A stretch of 64,000 nt of DNA. It comes from Azospirillum ramasamyi. GTDB taxonomy: Bacteria; Pseudomonadota; Alphaproteobacteria; Azospirillales; Azospirillaceae. The position numbers and the translations under genes were made by a program. The notes beneath the pieces were generated by a model. The model saw nothing but the letters and a program-made list of their open reading frames with translations, was not told where the DNA came from and did no database searches. The stretch lies in NCBI RefSeq assembly GCF_003233655.1, contig NZ_CP029831.1, forward strand, positions 559,501-623,500, read 5' to 3'. Shown piece after piece: positions 17,732 through 27,022 of the stretch; the stretch's first letter is position 1; the number at the start of each line of letters is the position of its first letter.

Positions 17732-18514
17732 TCACCAGGTCTCGGCAAGGCCGAGCAGTTCGAGAATGCGGTGGCGCAGGTCGGTCAGAACGGGATCACC
17801 GCGGTGGCGGGGATAGGGGCGGTCCACGGCCAAATCGGCCTTGATGCGGGCGGGACGGCCGCTGAACACGATGACGCGGGTCGCCATGAACAGCGCCTCC
17901 TCGACGTCGTGGGTGACCAGAAGCCCGGTGAAGCGATTGCTGCGCCACAGATCGACCAGCTCGCTCTGCATGGCCAGCCGCGTCAGGCTGTCGAGCTTGC
18001 CCAGCGGTTCGTCGAGGATCAGCAGGCGCGGATCGTTGACCAGGGCGCGGGCCAGCGCCGCACGCTGCGCCATGCCGCCCGAAAGCTGGTGCGGATAGGC
18101 CTTCTCGAAGCCGGTGAGGCCGACCAGGGCCAGCGCCTTGTCCACCCGATGGCCCTGGGCGCGCAGCAGGCCACGCGCCTCCAGCCCCAGGGCGACGTTG
18201 TCGCGCACGGTGCGCCAGGGATAGAGAGTCGGATCCTGGAACACGACGACGCGCGACGGGTCGGGGCCGTCGATCGGGCGGCCGTCGGCCAGGATGCGGC
18301 CATGGCTGGGCGGCTCCAGCCCGGCGACGAGGCGCAGCAGGGTGGATTTGCCGCAGCCCGACGGTCCCAGCAGGGCGACCAGCTCGCCCGGTTCCACCCG
18401 CAGCTCCACCCCGTCCAGCACCGGCAGCGGCGCGCCGTGCAGTTCGAAGCTGTGGCTGACCGCCTGCACGTCGATGGTCATGCCCGCGGTTCCGGTGTGT
18501 TCGAGCGCTACCAT
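17732..18514 (-). CDS. ABC transporter ATP-binding protein, SsuB/TauB type
   Basis: Cytoplasmic ATPase, 260 residues, energising import by the adjacent permease. Walker A GPSGCGKST, signature LSGGMAQR and Walker B LLILDEPLGKLD are intact, and the FQDPTLYPWRTV Q-loop is typical of the nitrate/sulfonate/taurine group. The start at 18514 overlaps the permease stop, so the pair is translationally coupled. Confidence 0.9.
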   Translation of the reverse strand: MVALEHTGTAGMTIDVQAVSHSFELHGAPLPVLDGVELRVEPGELVALLGPSGCGKSTLLRLVAGLEPPSHGRILADGRPIDGPDPSRVVVFQDPTLYPWRTVRDNVALGLEARGLLRAQGHRVDKALALVGLTGFEKAYPHQLSGGMAQRAALARALVNDPRLLILDEPLGKLDSLTRLAMQSELVDLWRSNRFTGLLVTHDVEEALFMATRVIVFSGRPARIKADLAVDRPYPRHRGDPVLTDLRHRILELLGLAETW

Positions 18515-19584
18515 TTGAGCATTCCCTTCTGCCAGGCGAGCAGGCGGTCGCGGACGCGGAACAGCAGCGCCACCAGACCGGAGCAGAGCAGCGCCATCAT
18601 CAGCAGCGCGGCATACATGTTGCCGTAGGCGGCCCAGCCCTGGGCCCATTGCAGGTACCAGCCGACCCCCGACTTCACGCCCAGCATCTCCGCCACCACC
18701 AGCACGGCGAAGGAGGCGCCGAGTCCCATGAAGAGCCCGACGAAGACATGCGGCATCGCCGCCGGCACGGCGACCTTCAGCACCAGGAAGCGCTGGGACG
18801 CGCCCAGCGTGCGGGCGATGTCGTAATAGGCGCTGTTGACCCCGGCCACGCCGGACCAGGTCAGCACGGTCACCGGCACGCCGCTGGCGAGCGCGATCAG
18901 GAAGACGCTGGCGCTCCAGCTGGTGGGGAAGGCGAAGAAGGCGATGGGGAGCCAGGCGGTGGCCGGCAGCGGGCCGATCAGCCGCAGCACCGGGTGGACC
19001 CAGTAGCCGACCGCCCGCGACCAGCCGATGGCGACACCCGTCACCACCCCCAGCACCGAGCCGACGGCATAGCCGGTGACCAGCAGAGTCAGCGAGGCGG
19101 CGAAGCAGTCGAGCAGCCGCGGCCAGTCGTCGAGATAGACCTCCAGCAGCGCCTGCGGCGGCACGAAGAAGGGGCGCGGCAGCAGGCCGAGCTTGGCGGT
19201 CAGGATCTCCCAAGCGATGACGCCCAGCGCCAGGGCGATCAGCCAGGGCACCGATGCCGAAAGTCCCGCAATGAAGGATCCCAGCCGGCTGCGCGGCGCC
19301 GGGCGGATGACCGCGGTCAGCGGGGCGACCAGCGCCAGCAGCCCGGCGGCGACCACCAGCAGGCTGGCGAACTCTCCGGTCCGTTCCCATGCCACGGCAT
19401 CGACGGAATCGGCGGCATCGGGCCACAGGGCGGTGACACCGGATGCGGCGAACCACAGCAGGGCGGCGGCGGAAAAGCGCAGCGGGAGGTCGGATGGCAG
19501 TAGGGTGAATGACGGGGAGGCGCCACTCGGCAAGGCTCCGCCGTTGGCCGCCGGCAGGGCGGCGGCCGTGTCGTTAACGCTCAT
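18508..19584 (-). CDS. ABC transporter permease, SsuC/TauC type
   Basis: Inner-membrane permease, 358 residues, longer than typical SsuC (about 265). An N-terminal extension of about 95 residues contains two extra predicted membrane segments. The C-terminal part has the usual six segments and the EAA loop (ARTLGASQRFLVLKVAVPAAMP). GGAGA lies six bases before the ATG. With the ATPase and the binding protein at 14406 it makes a complete importer, probably for an organosulfonate or related acid. Confidence 0.87.
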   Translation of the reverse strand: MSVNDTAAALPAANGGALPSGASPSFTLLPSDLPLRFSAAALLWFAASGVTALWPDAADSVDAVAWERTGEFASLLVVAAGLLALVAPLTAVIRPAPRSRLGSFIAGLSASVPWLIALALGVIAWEILTAKLGLLPRPFFVPPQALLEVYLDDWPRLLDCFAASLTLLVTGYAVGSVLGVVTGVAIGWSRAVGYWVHPVLRLIGPLPATAWLPIAFFAFPTSWSASVFLIALASGVPVTVLTWSGVAGVNSAYYDIARTLGASQRFLVLKVAVPAAMPHVFVGLFMGLGASFAVLVVAEMLGVKSGVGWYLQWAQGWAAYGNMYAALLMMALLCSGLVALLFRVRDRLLAWQKGMLKW

Positions 19585-19659
19585 GATTGGTCTCCGGTGC
19601 GGCCGGTTCGGTCGTTGGATGGGCCGGCCGTTACGGCGTTTGGATCACAGTCCCCTGAA

Positions 19660-20277
19660 TCACAGGATCACCACGGCCTTCGACGCATCCAGCCGCGGCG
19701 CCCGCGGGCGCGACGGCGGTCCGTCGGCATGGCCCAGCGCCACCAGCAGATTGGTGCGCAGCCGGCCGTCGGCGAAGAACTCCCTATCGACCGCTTCGGC
19801 GTCGAAGCCGGACATCGGCCCGGCATCCAGCCCCAGCAGGCGGGCCGCCAGGATCAGATAACCGGCCTGGAGCGATCCGTTGCGGAACGCCGTGGTCTCG
19901 GCCAGCGACGGCTCGTCGCTGAACATCGCCGATGGGTCGTAATGCGGGCTCAACAGCGGCAGATGTTCGAAGAAGCGGCGGTCATAGGCAATGATGGCAA
20001 TGGCGCCGGCCGTCAGCTTGGACTGGTTGCCGCGGCTCAGCGCCGGGCGCAACCGCTCCTTCGCCTTCGGCGTCGTCAGGAAGACGAAGCGCGCCGGGCT
20101 GCCGTTGAAGGCGGTCGGCGCCAGCCGGACCAGATCGTAGAGGCGGAGGAGCGCGTCCTCCGGGACCGGCCTGTCGGACCAGGATTGCGGCGTGCGGGCA
20201 CCGAGAAACAGGCGGTCGGCGGCCAGGGCGATGTCGTCCGGCAATGGTTCGGTGACGGGAAGATGGATGTCCGGCAT
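19660..20277 (-). CDS. Nitroreductase-fold reductase, RutE (malonic semialdehyde reductase)-like
   Basis: FMN-dependent NAD(P)H reductase, 205 residues, about RutE length. The blocks TAFRNGSLQAGYLI, GLDAGPMSGFD and the N-terminal RLAPTAFNGSPARFVF closely follow E. coli RutE, which reduces malonic semialdehyde to 3-hydroxypropionate in uracil breakdown. No other rut gene is present here. Being cotranscribed with a TauD-type sulfonatase, it may remove the aldehyde left after C-S cleavage. A general nitroreductase or flavin-handling role is the alternative. Confidence 0.8.
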   Translation of the reverse strand: MPDIHLPVTEPLPDDIALAADRLFLGARTPQSWSDRPVPEDALLRLYDLVRLAPTAFNGSPARFVFLTTPKAKERLRPALSRGNQSKLTAGAIAIIAYDRRFFEHLPLLSPHYDPSAMFSDEPSLAETTAFRNGSLQAGYLILAARLLGLDAGPMSGFDAEAVDREFFADGRLRTNLLVALGHADGPPSRPRAPRLDASKAVVIL

Positions 20278-20438
20278 GGGAGCGGTCTCCGTCGGGGAAT
20301 TGGGTCACGACCACGCAGGCTGGCGGCGGTCGTCGATAGGTTTGGCCTTGGGGACGGCGCGGGGCAGGGTGCCGGTAGGCGTCACGGTCCTGAACCGCCA
20401 CTTCTTCTTGGTGAGTGTGGAGGCGGCCGCCAGCCCGA

Positions 20439-20663
20439 TCAGGCCAGCGCCGCCAGCGCCGCCAGAAGTATGGCCGAGACGATGCCAAGCCCCAGGGGCA
20501 GCAGGCCACCGTCCTGATCGCCGGTGTCCGTGACGCCATCGTCGGCCACCCCCGCAGCCGGGGCTGCGGCCGGCCCGTTCGGCGGCAAAGGCGGCAGCAC
20601 GAGCGCGCCGGAGGGGCAGAGCGACGCCATCACCATCCGGTCGAAATCATCCAAACCCTGCAT
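20439..20663 (-). CDS. Small membrane protein, probably frameshifted
   Basis: A 74-residue frame begins MQGLDDFDRMVM after a good ribosome site (AAGGGGA, six bases before ATG) and runs into a hydrophobic segment (IVSAILLAALAALA) where it stops. In a different frame just past the stop, coding-like sequence continues (LIGLAAASTLTKKKWRFR and on to PIDDRRQPAWS) to a stop at 20305. It completes the membrane helix and gives it a basic cytoplasmic end. One missing base in a repetitive GCC/AGC stretch (about 20453-20470) would join them into about 118 residues. No family is recognised. It heads the operon with the RutE-like reductase. Confidence 0.6.
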   Translation of the reverse strand: MQGLDDFDRMVMASLCPSGALVLPPLPPNGPAAAPAAGVADDGVTDTGDQDGGLLPLGLGIVSAILLAALAALA

Positions 20664-20768
20664 GGCAGATCCCCTTGTCAGGTGGTGGGTTGTCAGGTGG
20701 TGGGAGCCGTGGCGCTTCCGATCGGCCGCGGGAATAACACAAAGCCATAGCGTTTAATTTCTGAATTA

Positions 20769-20784
20769 CCTATAGGAAAATAGG
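20769..20784. promoter_or_regulatory. Inverted repeat CCTAT-N6-ATAGG upstream of second sulfur unit
   Basis: It lies in an AT-rich stretch about 106 bases upstream of the small membrane protein gene. It is nearly the same as the element at 12917-12933, upstream of the SsuD-like unit, in sequence, orientation and distance. The element also contains the smaller palindrome CCTATAGG. Confidence 0.45.
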
Positions 20785-20856
20785 AAAATGGGACGAGGTC
20801 AAGCGCCAGCTTCGTATCGTGTGATGTTTTTAGGGGAACCCGTACCGCCGACGGCG

Positions 20857-22338
20857 TCAGGAGGCGTCCTGCAGCAGGGCCCCCAGGCGGCGCAGTCCCG
20901 GTTCGATCCGGTGGGTGGCGATGGAGGTGAAGCCGAGGCGGAAAAAGCGGCGTCCCTCGGCGGGGTCGAGGAAGAAGATGTCGCCGGCCTCGATCAGCAC
21001 GCCCTGGTCACGCGCGCTGCGGACGAGATCGCGGCTGTTCAGGCCGGGCGGCCCCTCGATCCAGAAGCTCTTTGCGCCGAAATCGCGGCGGAAGCGGCAG
21101 CCGGGCAGCAGGTCGGGCAGCAGGTCGGCGATCCGCGCCGCCCGCTCCTCCAGCACGGCGGCGGTCCGGCGCAGGTGGTGGCGGTAGTGGCCGAGCTGGA
21201 TGAAGGTGGCGAGGCTGCGCTGGTTGTTGGTCGGCGGGTGGCGCAGCATCAGCCGGCGCAGGACGCGCAACTCGTCGATCACCGGCTTCGGCGCCACGAC
21301 GTAGCCGATGCGCAGGCCCGGCGCCAGAATCTTGGAGAAGCTGCCGGTGTAGATCACCCGGTCCGCCCGGTCGAGGCTCTTCAGGCAGGGCAGGTCGGCA
21401 TCCCCCTCCACCGACAGGTCGGATTCGTAATCGTCCTCGATCAGGACGACGTCGTGGCGGGCGGCGGCGTCCAGCAGGGCGCGCCGCCGCGCGATCGGCA
21501 TGACCGCCGTGGTCGGGCATTGGTGGCCCACCGTCACGAAGGCGACCCGCCGGCTGGCGAACACCGCGTCGGGCACGACGCCGAAGCCGTCGGCGGTCAG
21601 CGGCAGCATGTCCGCCGTCACCATGCCGACCATGTGGCGGACGTCGGGATAGCCCGGATTCTCGATGCCGACCGGCGTTTCGCGCCCGACCAGCAACTGG
21701 ACCAGCATCGACAGCGCATGCTGCGAGCCGATGGTGATGATGATCTCCCCCGGAGCGGCGAAGATGCCGCGCCGCGGCAGCACCTTGTGGCGCAGCTGGT
21801 CGATCAGGTCGGGATCGTCGTCGTCGATCATGTCGCGGGCCCAGCGGGTGATCTCCTGCACGCTGGACGCCGCCTTGACGCTCTCGCGCCAGGGGTTGGT
21901 CGGGAACAGGCTGGGATCGAACTGCCCGAACAGGAAGGGATAGGGATAGTCCATCCAGTTGCGCGGCTTGCTGATCTGCGGCATCCGCGACGGACGGATC
22001 GCGAAGCGCGCCGCCCAGCCGCCGGCCCTGTCCGCCGTGGTTGCGGCGTCGGCCTGTCCCGATCCGCGCTTGTCGTCCGCCGTTGCGACGAAGCAGCCGC
22101 TGCGCTCCCGCGAGACCAGCAGGCCGTCGTCGATCAGAAGCTGGTAGGCGGCATTGACGGTGTTGCGCGAGATGCCCAGCGCCTCGGCGAGGCTGCGGCT
22201 TGAGGGAACCCGCATGTCGGGCGCCAGCAGGCCGGTCCTGATGGCCTCCGCGATGATGGCGCCGACACGCGCGCTCAACCCCTGCGGGTCACGCTCCATC
22301 CCGCCGAACAGCAGCCGCCAGGCGGTGTCGATCTGCAT
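20857..22338 (-). CDS. tauR: MocR-type GntR/aminotransferase regulator, probable TauR
   Basis: Transcription regulator, 493 residues: a GntR winged helix at the N-terminus (RVPSSRSLAEALGISRNTVNAAYQLL) joined to a class-I aminotransferase-like domain. The PLP-binding Lys lies in YTGSFSKILAPGLRIGY. Members next to tau genes sense taurine as a PLP adduct and activate taurine use. It is divergent from tauA across a 295-base gap, which supports that role. I found no convincing pair of TauR half-sites there; only one CTGGAC occurs near 22559. The ATG at 22338 was chosen because the GntR domain begins directly after it. Confidence 0.85.
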   Translation of the reverse strand: MQIDTAWRLLFGGMERDPQGLSARVGAIIAEAIRTGLLAPDMRVPSSRSLAEALGISRNTVNAAYQLLIDDGLLVSRERSGCFVATADDKRGSGQADAATTADRAGGWAARFAIRPSRMPQISKPRNWMDYPYPFLFGQFDPSLFPTNPWRESVKAASSVQEITRWARDMIDDDDPDLIDQLRHKVLPRRGIFAAPGEIIITIGSQHALSMLVQLLVGRETPVGIENPGYPDVRHMVGMVTADMLPLTADGFGVVPDAVFASRRVAFVTVGHQCPTTAVMPIARRRALLDAAARHDVVLIEDDYESDLSVEGDADLPCLKSLDRADRVIYTGSFSKILAPGLRIGYVVAPKPVIDELRVLRRLMLRHPPTNNQRSLATFIQLGHYRHHLRRTAAVLEERAARIADLLPDLLPGCRFRRDFGAKSFWIEGPPGLNSRDLVRSARDQGVLIEAGDIFFLDPAEGRRFFRLGFTSIATHRIEPGLRRLGALLQDAS

Positions 22339-22633
22339 GGTGCAACCGTCCTTCTCTTTCCGGCCCTGTCGAATGGATCCGCCTGCTGCGGGATGCGGAA
22401 AAAGCAAGAAGGATGCCGGTTCGCGGGCGGCTGGAACTCCGGCGGCAGGGCGGTTGCGGCGCTTGCCGGACGGGCACTTGCCCAAACAGGCGCCACATGG
22501 CGCGGGATGCGGCAGTGCAACAGGCGGCGGACCAGTCACCGCCGCAAACCGCATGGATCTGGACCTTTCGGCGGGGAAGGGGCTGCGTCCTAATGACCGC
22601 ATCGGATTGATCGGCCTCGACGGAGAACCCGCC

Positions 22634-23641
22634 ATGACCTTCAGCAAGACCCTGCTCGCCACCGCCTTCGTCGCTATCGGCGCGCTGTTCGGGGCCTCCG
22701 CCCCGGCCATGGCCGCGGAGAAGACCGTCACCTTCGCCTATCAGGACATGATGACCCCCATCCGCGTCCTGATGGAGAGCGGGGAGTTGGAGAAGAAGAC
22801 CGGCTATGCCGTGAAGTGGGTGAAGTTCGGCGGCGGCGGCGACGTGATCCGCGCCATGGCGTCGGGCAACGTCGACGTCGGCGAGGCCGGTTCCTCCCCC
22901 ATCGCGGCGGCCGCCTCGCAGGGGCTCCCCATCACGCTGTTCTGGATCCTCGACGACATCGCCAACGCCGAGCAGCTGGTCGCCCGCAACGGCAGCGGCA
23001 TCAAGTCCATCGCCGACCTGAAGGGCAAGACGGTGGCGGTGCCCTTCGTCTCAACCGCTCATTACCAGTTGATGTATGCGCTGCAGGAGGCCGGGCTGTC
23101 GGGCAAGGACGTCAAGCTGCTGAACATGCGTCCGCCGGAGATCGCCGCAGCCTGGGAGCGCGGCGACATCGACGCCACCTTCATCTGGGCGCCGGTCCTG
23201 GCCGCCGCGAAGAAGAACGGCACCGTCATCGCCAGCGCCGGCGATTTCGCCAAGAAGGGCAAGGCGACCTTCGACGGCATCGTCGCCACCAAGGCCTTCA
23301 TGGCCGCCAACCCGGACTTCATGACCACCTTCGTGAAACTGCTGGCCGCCGCCGACGCCGATTACGCCGGGACCGGCGACAGCTGGACCGCGACCTCGCC
23401 CCAGGTGGCGGCCATCGCCAAATGGACGGGCGCCGCGCCGGCCGACGTGCCGGACGGGCTGGCGGCCTACCGCTTCCTGAGCCTGGAGGAGCAGTCGTCC
23501 AAGGAGTGGCTGGGCGGCGGCGCCGCCGAGGCGCTGAAATCGACAGCGGAGTTCCTGAAGAGCCAGGGTCGCGTCACCGAACTGGCCCCCGACTACGGCC
23601 CCTTCGTGACCGCCGACGTGGTCAAGGCGGCGGCCAAGTAA
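22634..23641 (+). CDS. tauA: Taurine ABC transporter substrate-binding protein TauA
   Basis: Periplasmic taurine-binding protein, 335 residues, with a signal peptide cleaved after about residue 28 (APAMAAEKT). TauA hallmarks include [35 protein letters not shown] and [15 protein letters not shown]. First gene of a six-gene plus-strand unit (tauABC, tauE, isfD, tpa) with gaps of 15-45 bases or small overlaps. Confidence 0.92.
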   Translation: MTFSKTLLATAFVAIGALFGASAPAMAAEKTVTFAYQDMMTPIRVLMESGELEKKTGYAVKWVKFGGGGDVIRAMASGNVDVGEAGSSPIAAAASQGLPITLFWILDDIANAEQLVARNGSGIKSIADLKGKTVAVPFVSTAHYQLMYALQEAGLSGKDVKLLNMRPPEIAAAWERGDIDATFIWAPVLAAAKKNGTVIASAGDFAKKGKATFDGIVATKAFMAANPDFMTTFVKLLAAADADYAGTGDSWTATSPQVAAIAKWTGAAPADVPDGLAAYRFLSLEEQSSKEWLGGGAAEALKSTAEFLKSQGRVTELAPDYGPFVTADVVKAAAK

Positions 23642-23678
23642 CGGCCCGGTTCCATCCCTACGCGTCAGGAGGCCCAGC

Positions 23679-24482
23679 ATGCTCGAAGTCCGGAATGTCA
23701 GCGTCCAGTATGGCGGCGGCGAAACTGGCACCGTCGCCCTGTCCTGGGTCAACCTGACCATCGGGCCGGGGGAGTTCGTGGTGGCGCTCGGCGCGTCGGG
23801 CTGCGGCAAGACGACCCTGCTGTCCTGCATCGCAGGCTTCCTGCCGGCGACGGACGGAGACATCCTGCTGGACGGCAAGCCGGTCACCGGGCCGGGAGCC
23901 GACCGCGGGGTGGTGTTCCAGCGCCATGCCCTGATGCCCTGGCTGAACGTGGTCGACAATGTCGCCTTCGGCCTGAAGATGCAGGGCATCGGCAAGGCGG
24001 AGCGGACGCAGCGTGCCCGCAACATGCTGGAACTGGTCGGGCTCGCGTCCTTCGCCGACAAGCGGATCTACGAGCTGTCGGGCGGCATGCAGCAGCGCGT
24101 CGGCATCGCCCGCGCGCTGGCCGCCGATCCTCGCATGCTGCTGATGGACGAACCGCTGGGCGCCCTCGACGCCTTCACCCGCGAGCAGATTCAGGAGTTG
24201 ATCCTGCGGGTGTGGGCGGAGACGCGCAAGATGGCCTTCTTCATCACCCACGAGGTGGAGGAGGCGATCTTCCTCGCCACCAAGCTGATCATCATGACCC
24301 CGCGCCCCGGCCGGATCGCCGAGACGATCCCGCTCGACTTCAGCCGGCGCTTTCTGGCCGGGCAGGATGCGCGGTCGGTCAAATCCTCCCCCGACTTCAT
24401 CGCCATGCGCGAAAGGGTTCTGGGCTTCATCCACGACCGCACCGGCAGCCATAGCGACGCCGCCACAGGAGAGGCCGCATGA
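23679..24482 (+). CDS. tauB: Taurine ABC transporter ATP-binding protein TauB
   Basis: ATPase of the taurine importer, 267 residues, with Walker [10 protein letters not shown], signature LSGGMQQR and Walker [12 protein letters not shown]. The [13 protein letters not shown]-loop is typical of TauB. It overlaps tauC by four bases (ATGA). Confidence 0.92.
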   Translation: MLEVRNVSVQYGGGETGTVALSWVNLTIGPGEFVVALGASGCGKTTLLSCIAGFLPATDGDILLDGKPVTGPGADRGVVFQRHALMPWLNVVDNVAFGLKMQGIGKAERTQRARNMLELVGLASFADKRIYELSGGMQQRVGIARALAADPRMLLMDEPLGALDAFTREQIQELILRVWAETRKMAFFITHEVEEAIFLATKLIIMTPRPGRIAETIPLDFSRRFLAGQDARSVKSSPDFIAMRERVLGFIHDRTGSHSDAATGEAA

Positions 24483-25378
24483 AACCCACCACGACGGACT
24501 CCACCCTTCCGGACTCCACCCTTACGGATCGGCCGAAGTCCTCCGACGCCCTGGCCGGCATTCCGTCCGGCATGGTGCCGCTGAACCGTCTGCGCCGCCG
24601 GATGCAGGGTTTCCGCTCCCAGCCGGCGCTTATCAGCATGGCGGCCATCCTGGCCGCGCTGGCGTTGTGGGCGGCGCTGACCGGCCAGGGCGTGGTGAAG
24701 CCGCTGTTCCTGCCGAAGATCGGAACGGTCTTCCAGGCCTTCCTCGACGCGGTGGACGGGCAGATCGACGGGGCGCCGCTGACCGAGCACATCGCCATGA
24801 GCCTGCTGCGCGTGGTCAGCGCCTTCCTGCTGGCGGCGCTGATCGGCATCCCGGTGGGGCTGGCGACCGGGCTCAGCCCGTCCTTGCGGGCGGCGCTCGA
24901 TCCCTTCATCGAATTCTACCGGCCGCTGCCGCCGCTGGCCTATCTGCCGCTGGTCATCATCTGGTTCGGCATCGGCGAGACGTCGAAGATCCTGCTGATC
25001 TTCTTCGCCTGCTTCGCCCCGGTGGCGCTGGCCGCACGGGCCGGCGTCACGGCCGCCGCCGCCGATCAGGTCAATGCCGCCCGCGCGCTGGGCGCCAGCC
25101 GCTGGCAGGTGGTGGTGCATGTGGTGCTGCCGGCGGCCTTGCCCGACATCCTGGTGGGGCTGCGAATCGGCATGGGTGTGGGCTGGACGACCTTGGTCGC
25201 CGCCGAGATGGTCGCCGCTTCCACCGGCATCGGGCAGATGGTGCTGAACGCCTCCAACTTCCTGCGCACCGACATCGTGCTGATGGGGATTTTCGTCATC
25301 GGCGCCTTCGCCGCCCTGTTCGAGTTCGGCATGCGCTGGCTGGAACGCCGGCTGGTGCCCTGGAAGGGCAAGGTCTGA
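24479..25378 (+). CDS. tauC: Taurine ABC transporter permease TauC
   Basis: Inner-membrane permease, 299 residues, about six membrane segments, with the EAA loop in [23 protein letters not shown] and the [13 protein letters not shown] block of taurine/nitrate permeases. The N-terminus begins with a short Thr/Ser-rich imperfect repeat ([11 protein letters not shown]). Confidence 0.92.
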   Translation: MKPTTTDSTLPDSTLTDRPKSSDALAGIPSGMVPLNRLRRRMQGFRSQPALISMAAILAALALWAALTGQGVVKPLFLPKIGTVFQAFLDAVDGQIDGAPLTEHIAMSLLRVVSAFLLAALIGIPVGLATGLSPSLRAALDPFIEFYRPLPPLAYLPLVIIWFGIGETSKILLIFFACFAPVALAARAGVTAAAADQVNAARALGASRWQVVVHVVLPAALPDILVGLRIGMGVGWTTLVAAEMVAASTGIGQMVLNASNFLRTDIVLMGIFVIGAFAALFEFGMRWLERRLVPWKGKV

Positions 25379-25405
25379 ACCCGCTGCGGGAAGGTCGCGC
25401 GCAGG

Positions 25406-26191
25406 ATGTCCACTTTCCCGCAGTCCATCGTTCCGCTGTCGATGATCCTCTTCGGCGGCGTGACCTTCATCGCCGCCGCCTTCCGCGGGGTGACGGGGTT
25501 CGGATACGCCCTGATCGCCGCGCTGGGGCTGCTGTTCCTGCCCTCTCCCGCCGCCGGGATTCCCTTCATCCTGATCAGCGACCTGTTGCTGACCTTCTTC
25601 CTGCTGCTGGACCGCGAGCAGGGGAGGGTCGACTGGGCGGTGTCGGGGCTGCTGCTGGCGATGGGCTTCGCCGGCGCGCTGTGCGGCAGCCTGATCGCCG
25701 CCGGCCTCGACGACGAAACCGCGCGGGTGCTGGTCGCCGTGACCATCTTCGTCGCGGCCTGCGTCGCCCTGGTGCGCGAGCCGCCGCCCTGGCTGCGGCA
25801 CCGGGCGATCGGCGCCGGCCTTGCCTTCGTCGTCGGCGTGCTGCTGGCCGCCTTCGCCGTCGGCGGACCGCTGATCGCGGCGTGGCTGCTGGCCGGCGGG
25901 CGGGACCGGCGGACGATCAAGGGCACGCTGGCGGTGTTCTTCGGCGCGGTCGATGCGCTCAGCCTCGCCGGCCGCGCCATGGTCGGAGCCATCGACCCCG
26001 GCGTGGTCGGGCTGCTGGCGACCTACATGGGGCCGACGCTCGCCGGCTACGCCGCCGGCCGGCTGCTGTCCGCCCGCATCGGCTTCGACGGCTGGCGGCG
26101 GCTGGCCTCCGGGGGGCTGCTCGCCGTGGCGGTCGCCGGGCTGATCCAGACCGCCGTCACACTGGGCCTGAGCTTCACCACTCCGTCATGA
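25406..26191 (+). CDS. tauE: TauE/SafE-family membrane exporter
   Basis: Membrane protein of the TauE/SafE (former DUF81) family, 261 residues and about eight predicted membrane segments, with the AAFRGVTGFGYALIAA signature near the N-terminus. Family members export sulfite, sulfoacetate or other sulfur anions. Because the next two genes make isethionate from taurine and no sulfite-releasing enzyme is in the unit, isethionate export is a reasonable guess. Sulfite export is the textbook role and cannot be excluded. Confidence 0.85.
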   Translation: MSTFPQSIVPLSMILFGGVTFIAAAFRGVTGFGYALIAALGLLFLPSPAAGIPFILISDLLLTFFLLLDREQGRVDWAVSGLLLAMGFAGALCGSLIAAGLDDETARVLVAVTIFVAACVALVREPPPWLRHRAIGAGLAFVVGVLLAAFAVGGPLIAAWLLAGGRDRRTIKGTLAVFFGAVDALSLAGRAMVGAIDPGVVGLLATYMGPTLAGYAAGRLLSARIGFDGWRRLASGGLLAVAVAGLIQTAVTLGLSFTTPS

Positions 26192-26205
26192 GGAAAGATC
26201 ACGCA

Positions 26206-26979
26206 ATGTCGAACTTAGCCCCGCAGATCGCTCTCGTCACGGGCGCCACCTCCGGCTTCGGCGACGCCATCGCCCGGCGGCTGGCGGCGGAGGGCTGGCG
26301 GATCGTCGCCACCGGCCGGCGCTGGGACCGGCTGGACGCCCTGGTCGAGGCGCTGGGCGGGCCGGCGGTGGTCCATCCGCTGTGCTTCGACATCCGCGAC
26401 GAGGAGGCGACGCGCGCCGCCCTGGCCTCCCTGCCGGCGGAATTCGCCGGCATCTCCGTCCTGGTCAACAACGCCGGGCTGGCGCTGGGCACCGGGGCCG
26501 CGCAGGACTGCGGCCTGGAGCAGTGGCGGGCCATGATCGACACCAACGTCACCGGGCTGGTGACCATCACCCGGCTGCTGCTGGACCGGCTGATCGCGCG
26601 GCGCGGGCTGATCGTCAATCTCGCCTCCATCGCCTCCAACTGGCCCTATCCCGGCGGCAACGTCTATGCCGGCACCAAGGCCTTCGTGAAGCAGTTCTCG
26701 CTCGGCCTGCGCAGCGATCTGTCGGCGCAGGGCGTGCGCGTGACCTCCATCGAGCCGGGCCTGTCGGAAAGCGAATTCACCCTGGTCCGCACCGGCGGCG
26801 ACAAGGCGGCCTATGACGCGCTCTATGCCGGCGCCGACCCGCTGCAGCCGGAGGACATCGCCGAGACGGTGCGCTGGGTGGTGTCGCTGCCGCCCCACGT
26901 CAACATCAACAGCGTGGAGGTCATGCCGGTCAGCCAGTCCTGGGCGCCGTTCAGAATCCACCGCCAAACCCCCGCCTGA
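26206..26979 (+). CDS. isfD: Sulfoacetaldehyde reductase IsfD (short-chain dehydrogenase)
   Basis: NAD(P)H-dependent SDR enzyme, 257 residues. The cofactor motif is TGATSGFGDAIARRL, the NNAG motif is present, and the catalytic Ser and Y-x-x-x-K lie in LASIASNW and YAGTKAF. SDR enzymes of this type in taurine clusters reduce sulfoacetaldehyde to isethionate, and the location directly before tpa fits that. The ATG at 26206 follows GAGGAAAG; an in-frame ATG six codons upstream overlaps tauE. Confidence 0.85.
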   Translation: MSNLAPQIALVTGATSGFGDAIARRLAAEGWRIVATGRRWDRLDALVEALGGPAVVHPLCFDIRDEEATRAALASLPAEFAGISVLVNNAGLALGTGAAQDCGLEQWRAMIDTNVTGLVTITRLLLDRLIARRGLIVNLASIASNWPYPGGNVYAGTKAFVKQFSLGLRSDLSAQGVRVTSIEPGLSESEFTLVRTGGDKAAYDALYAGADPLQPEDIAETVRWVVSLPPHVNINSVEVMPVSQSWAPFRIHRQTPA

Positions 26980-27022
26980 TCCCGCCCTGAGCGGCACCGC
27001 ATAACACCCGAGGAGATGACCG

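Noticed and set aside
22559..22564. CTGGAC as a TauR half-site upstream of tauA
   Set aside because: Only a single copy without the second half-site that MocR-type regulators need; chance occurrence is likely.
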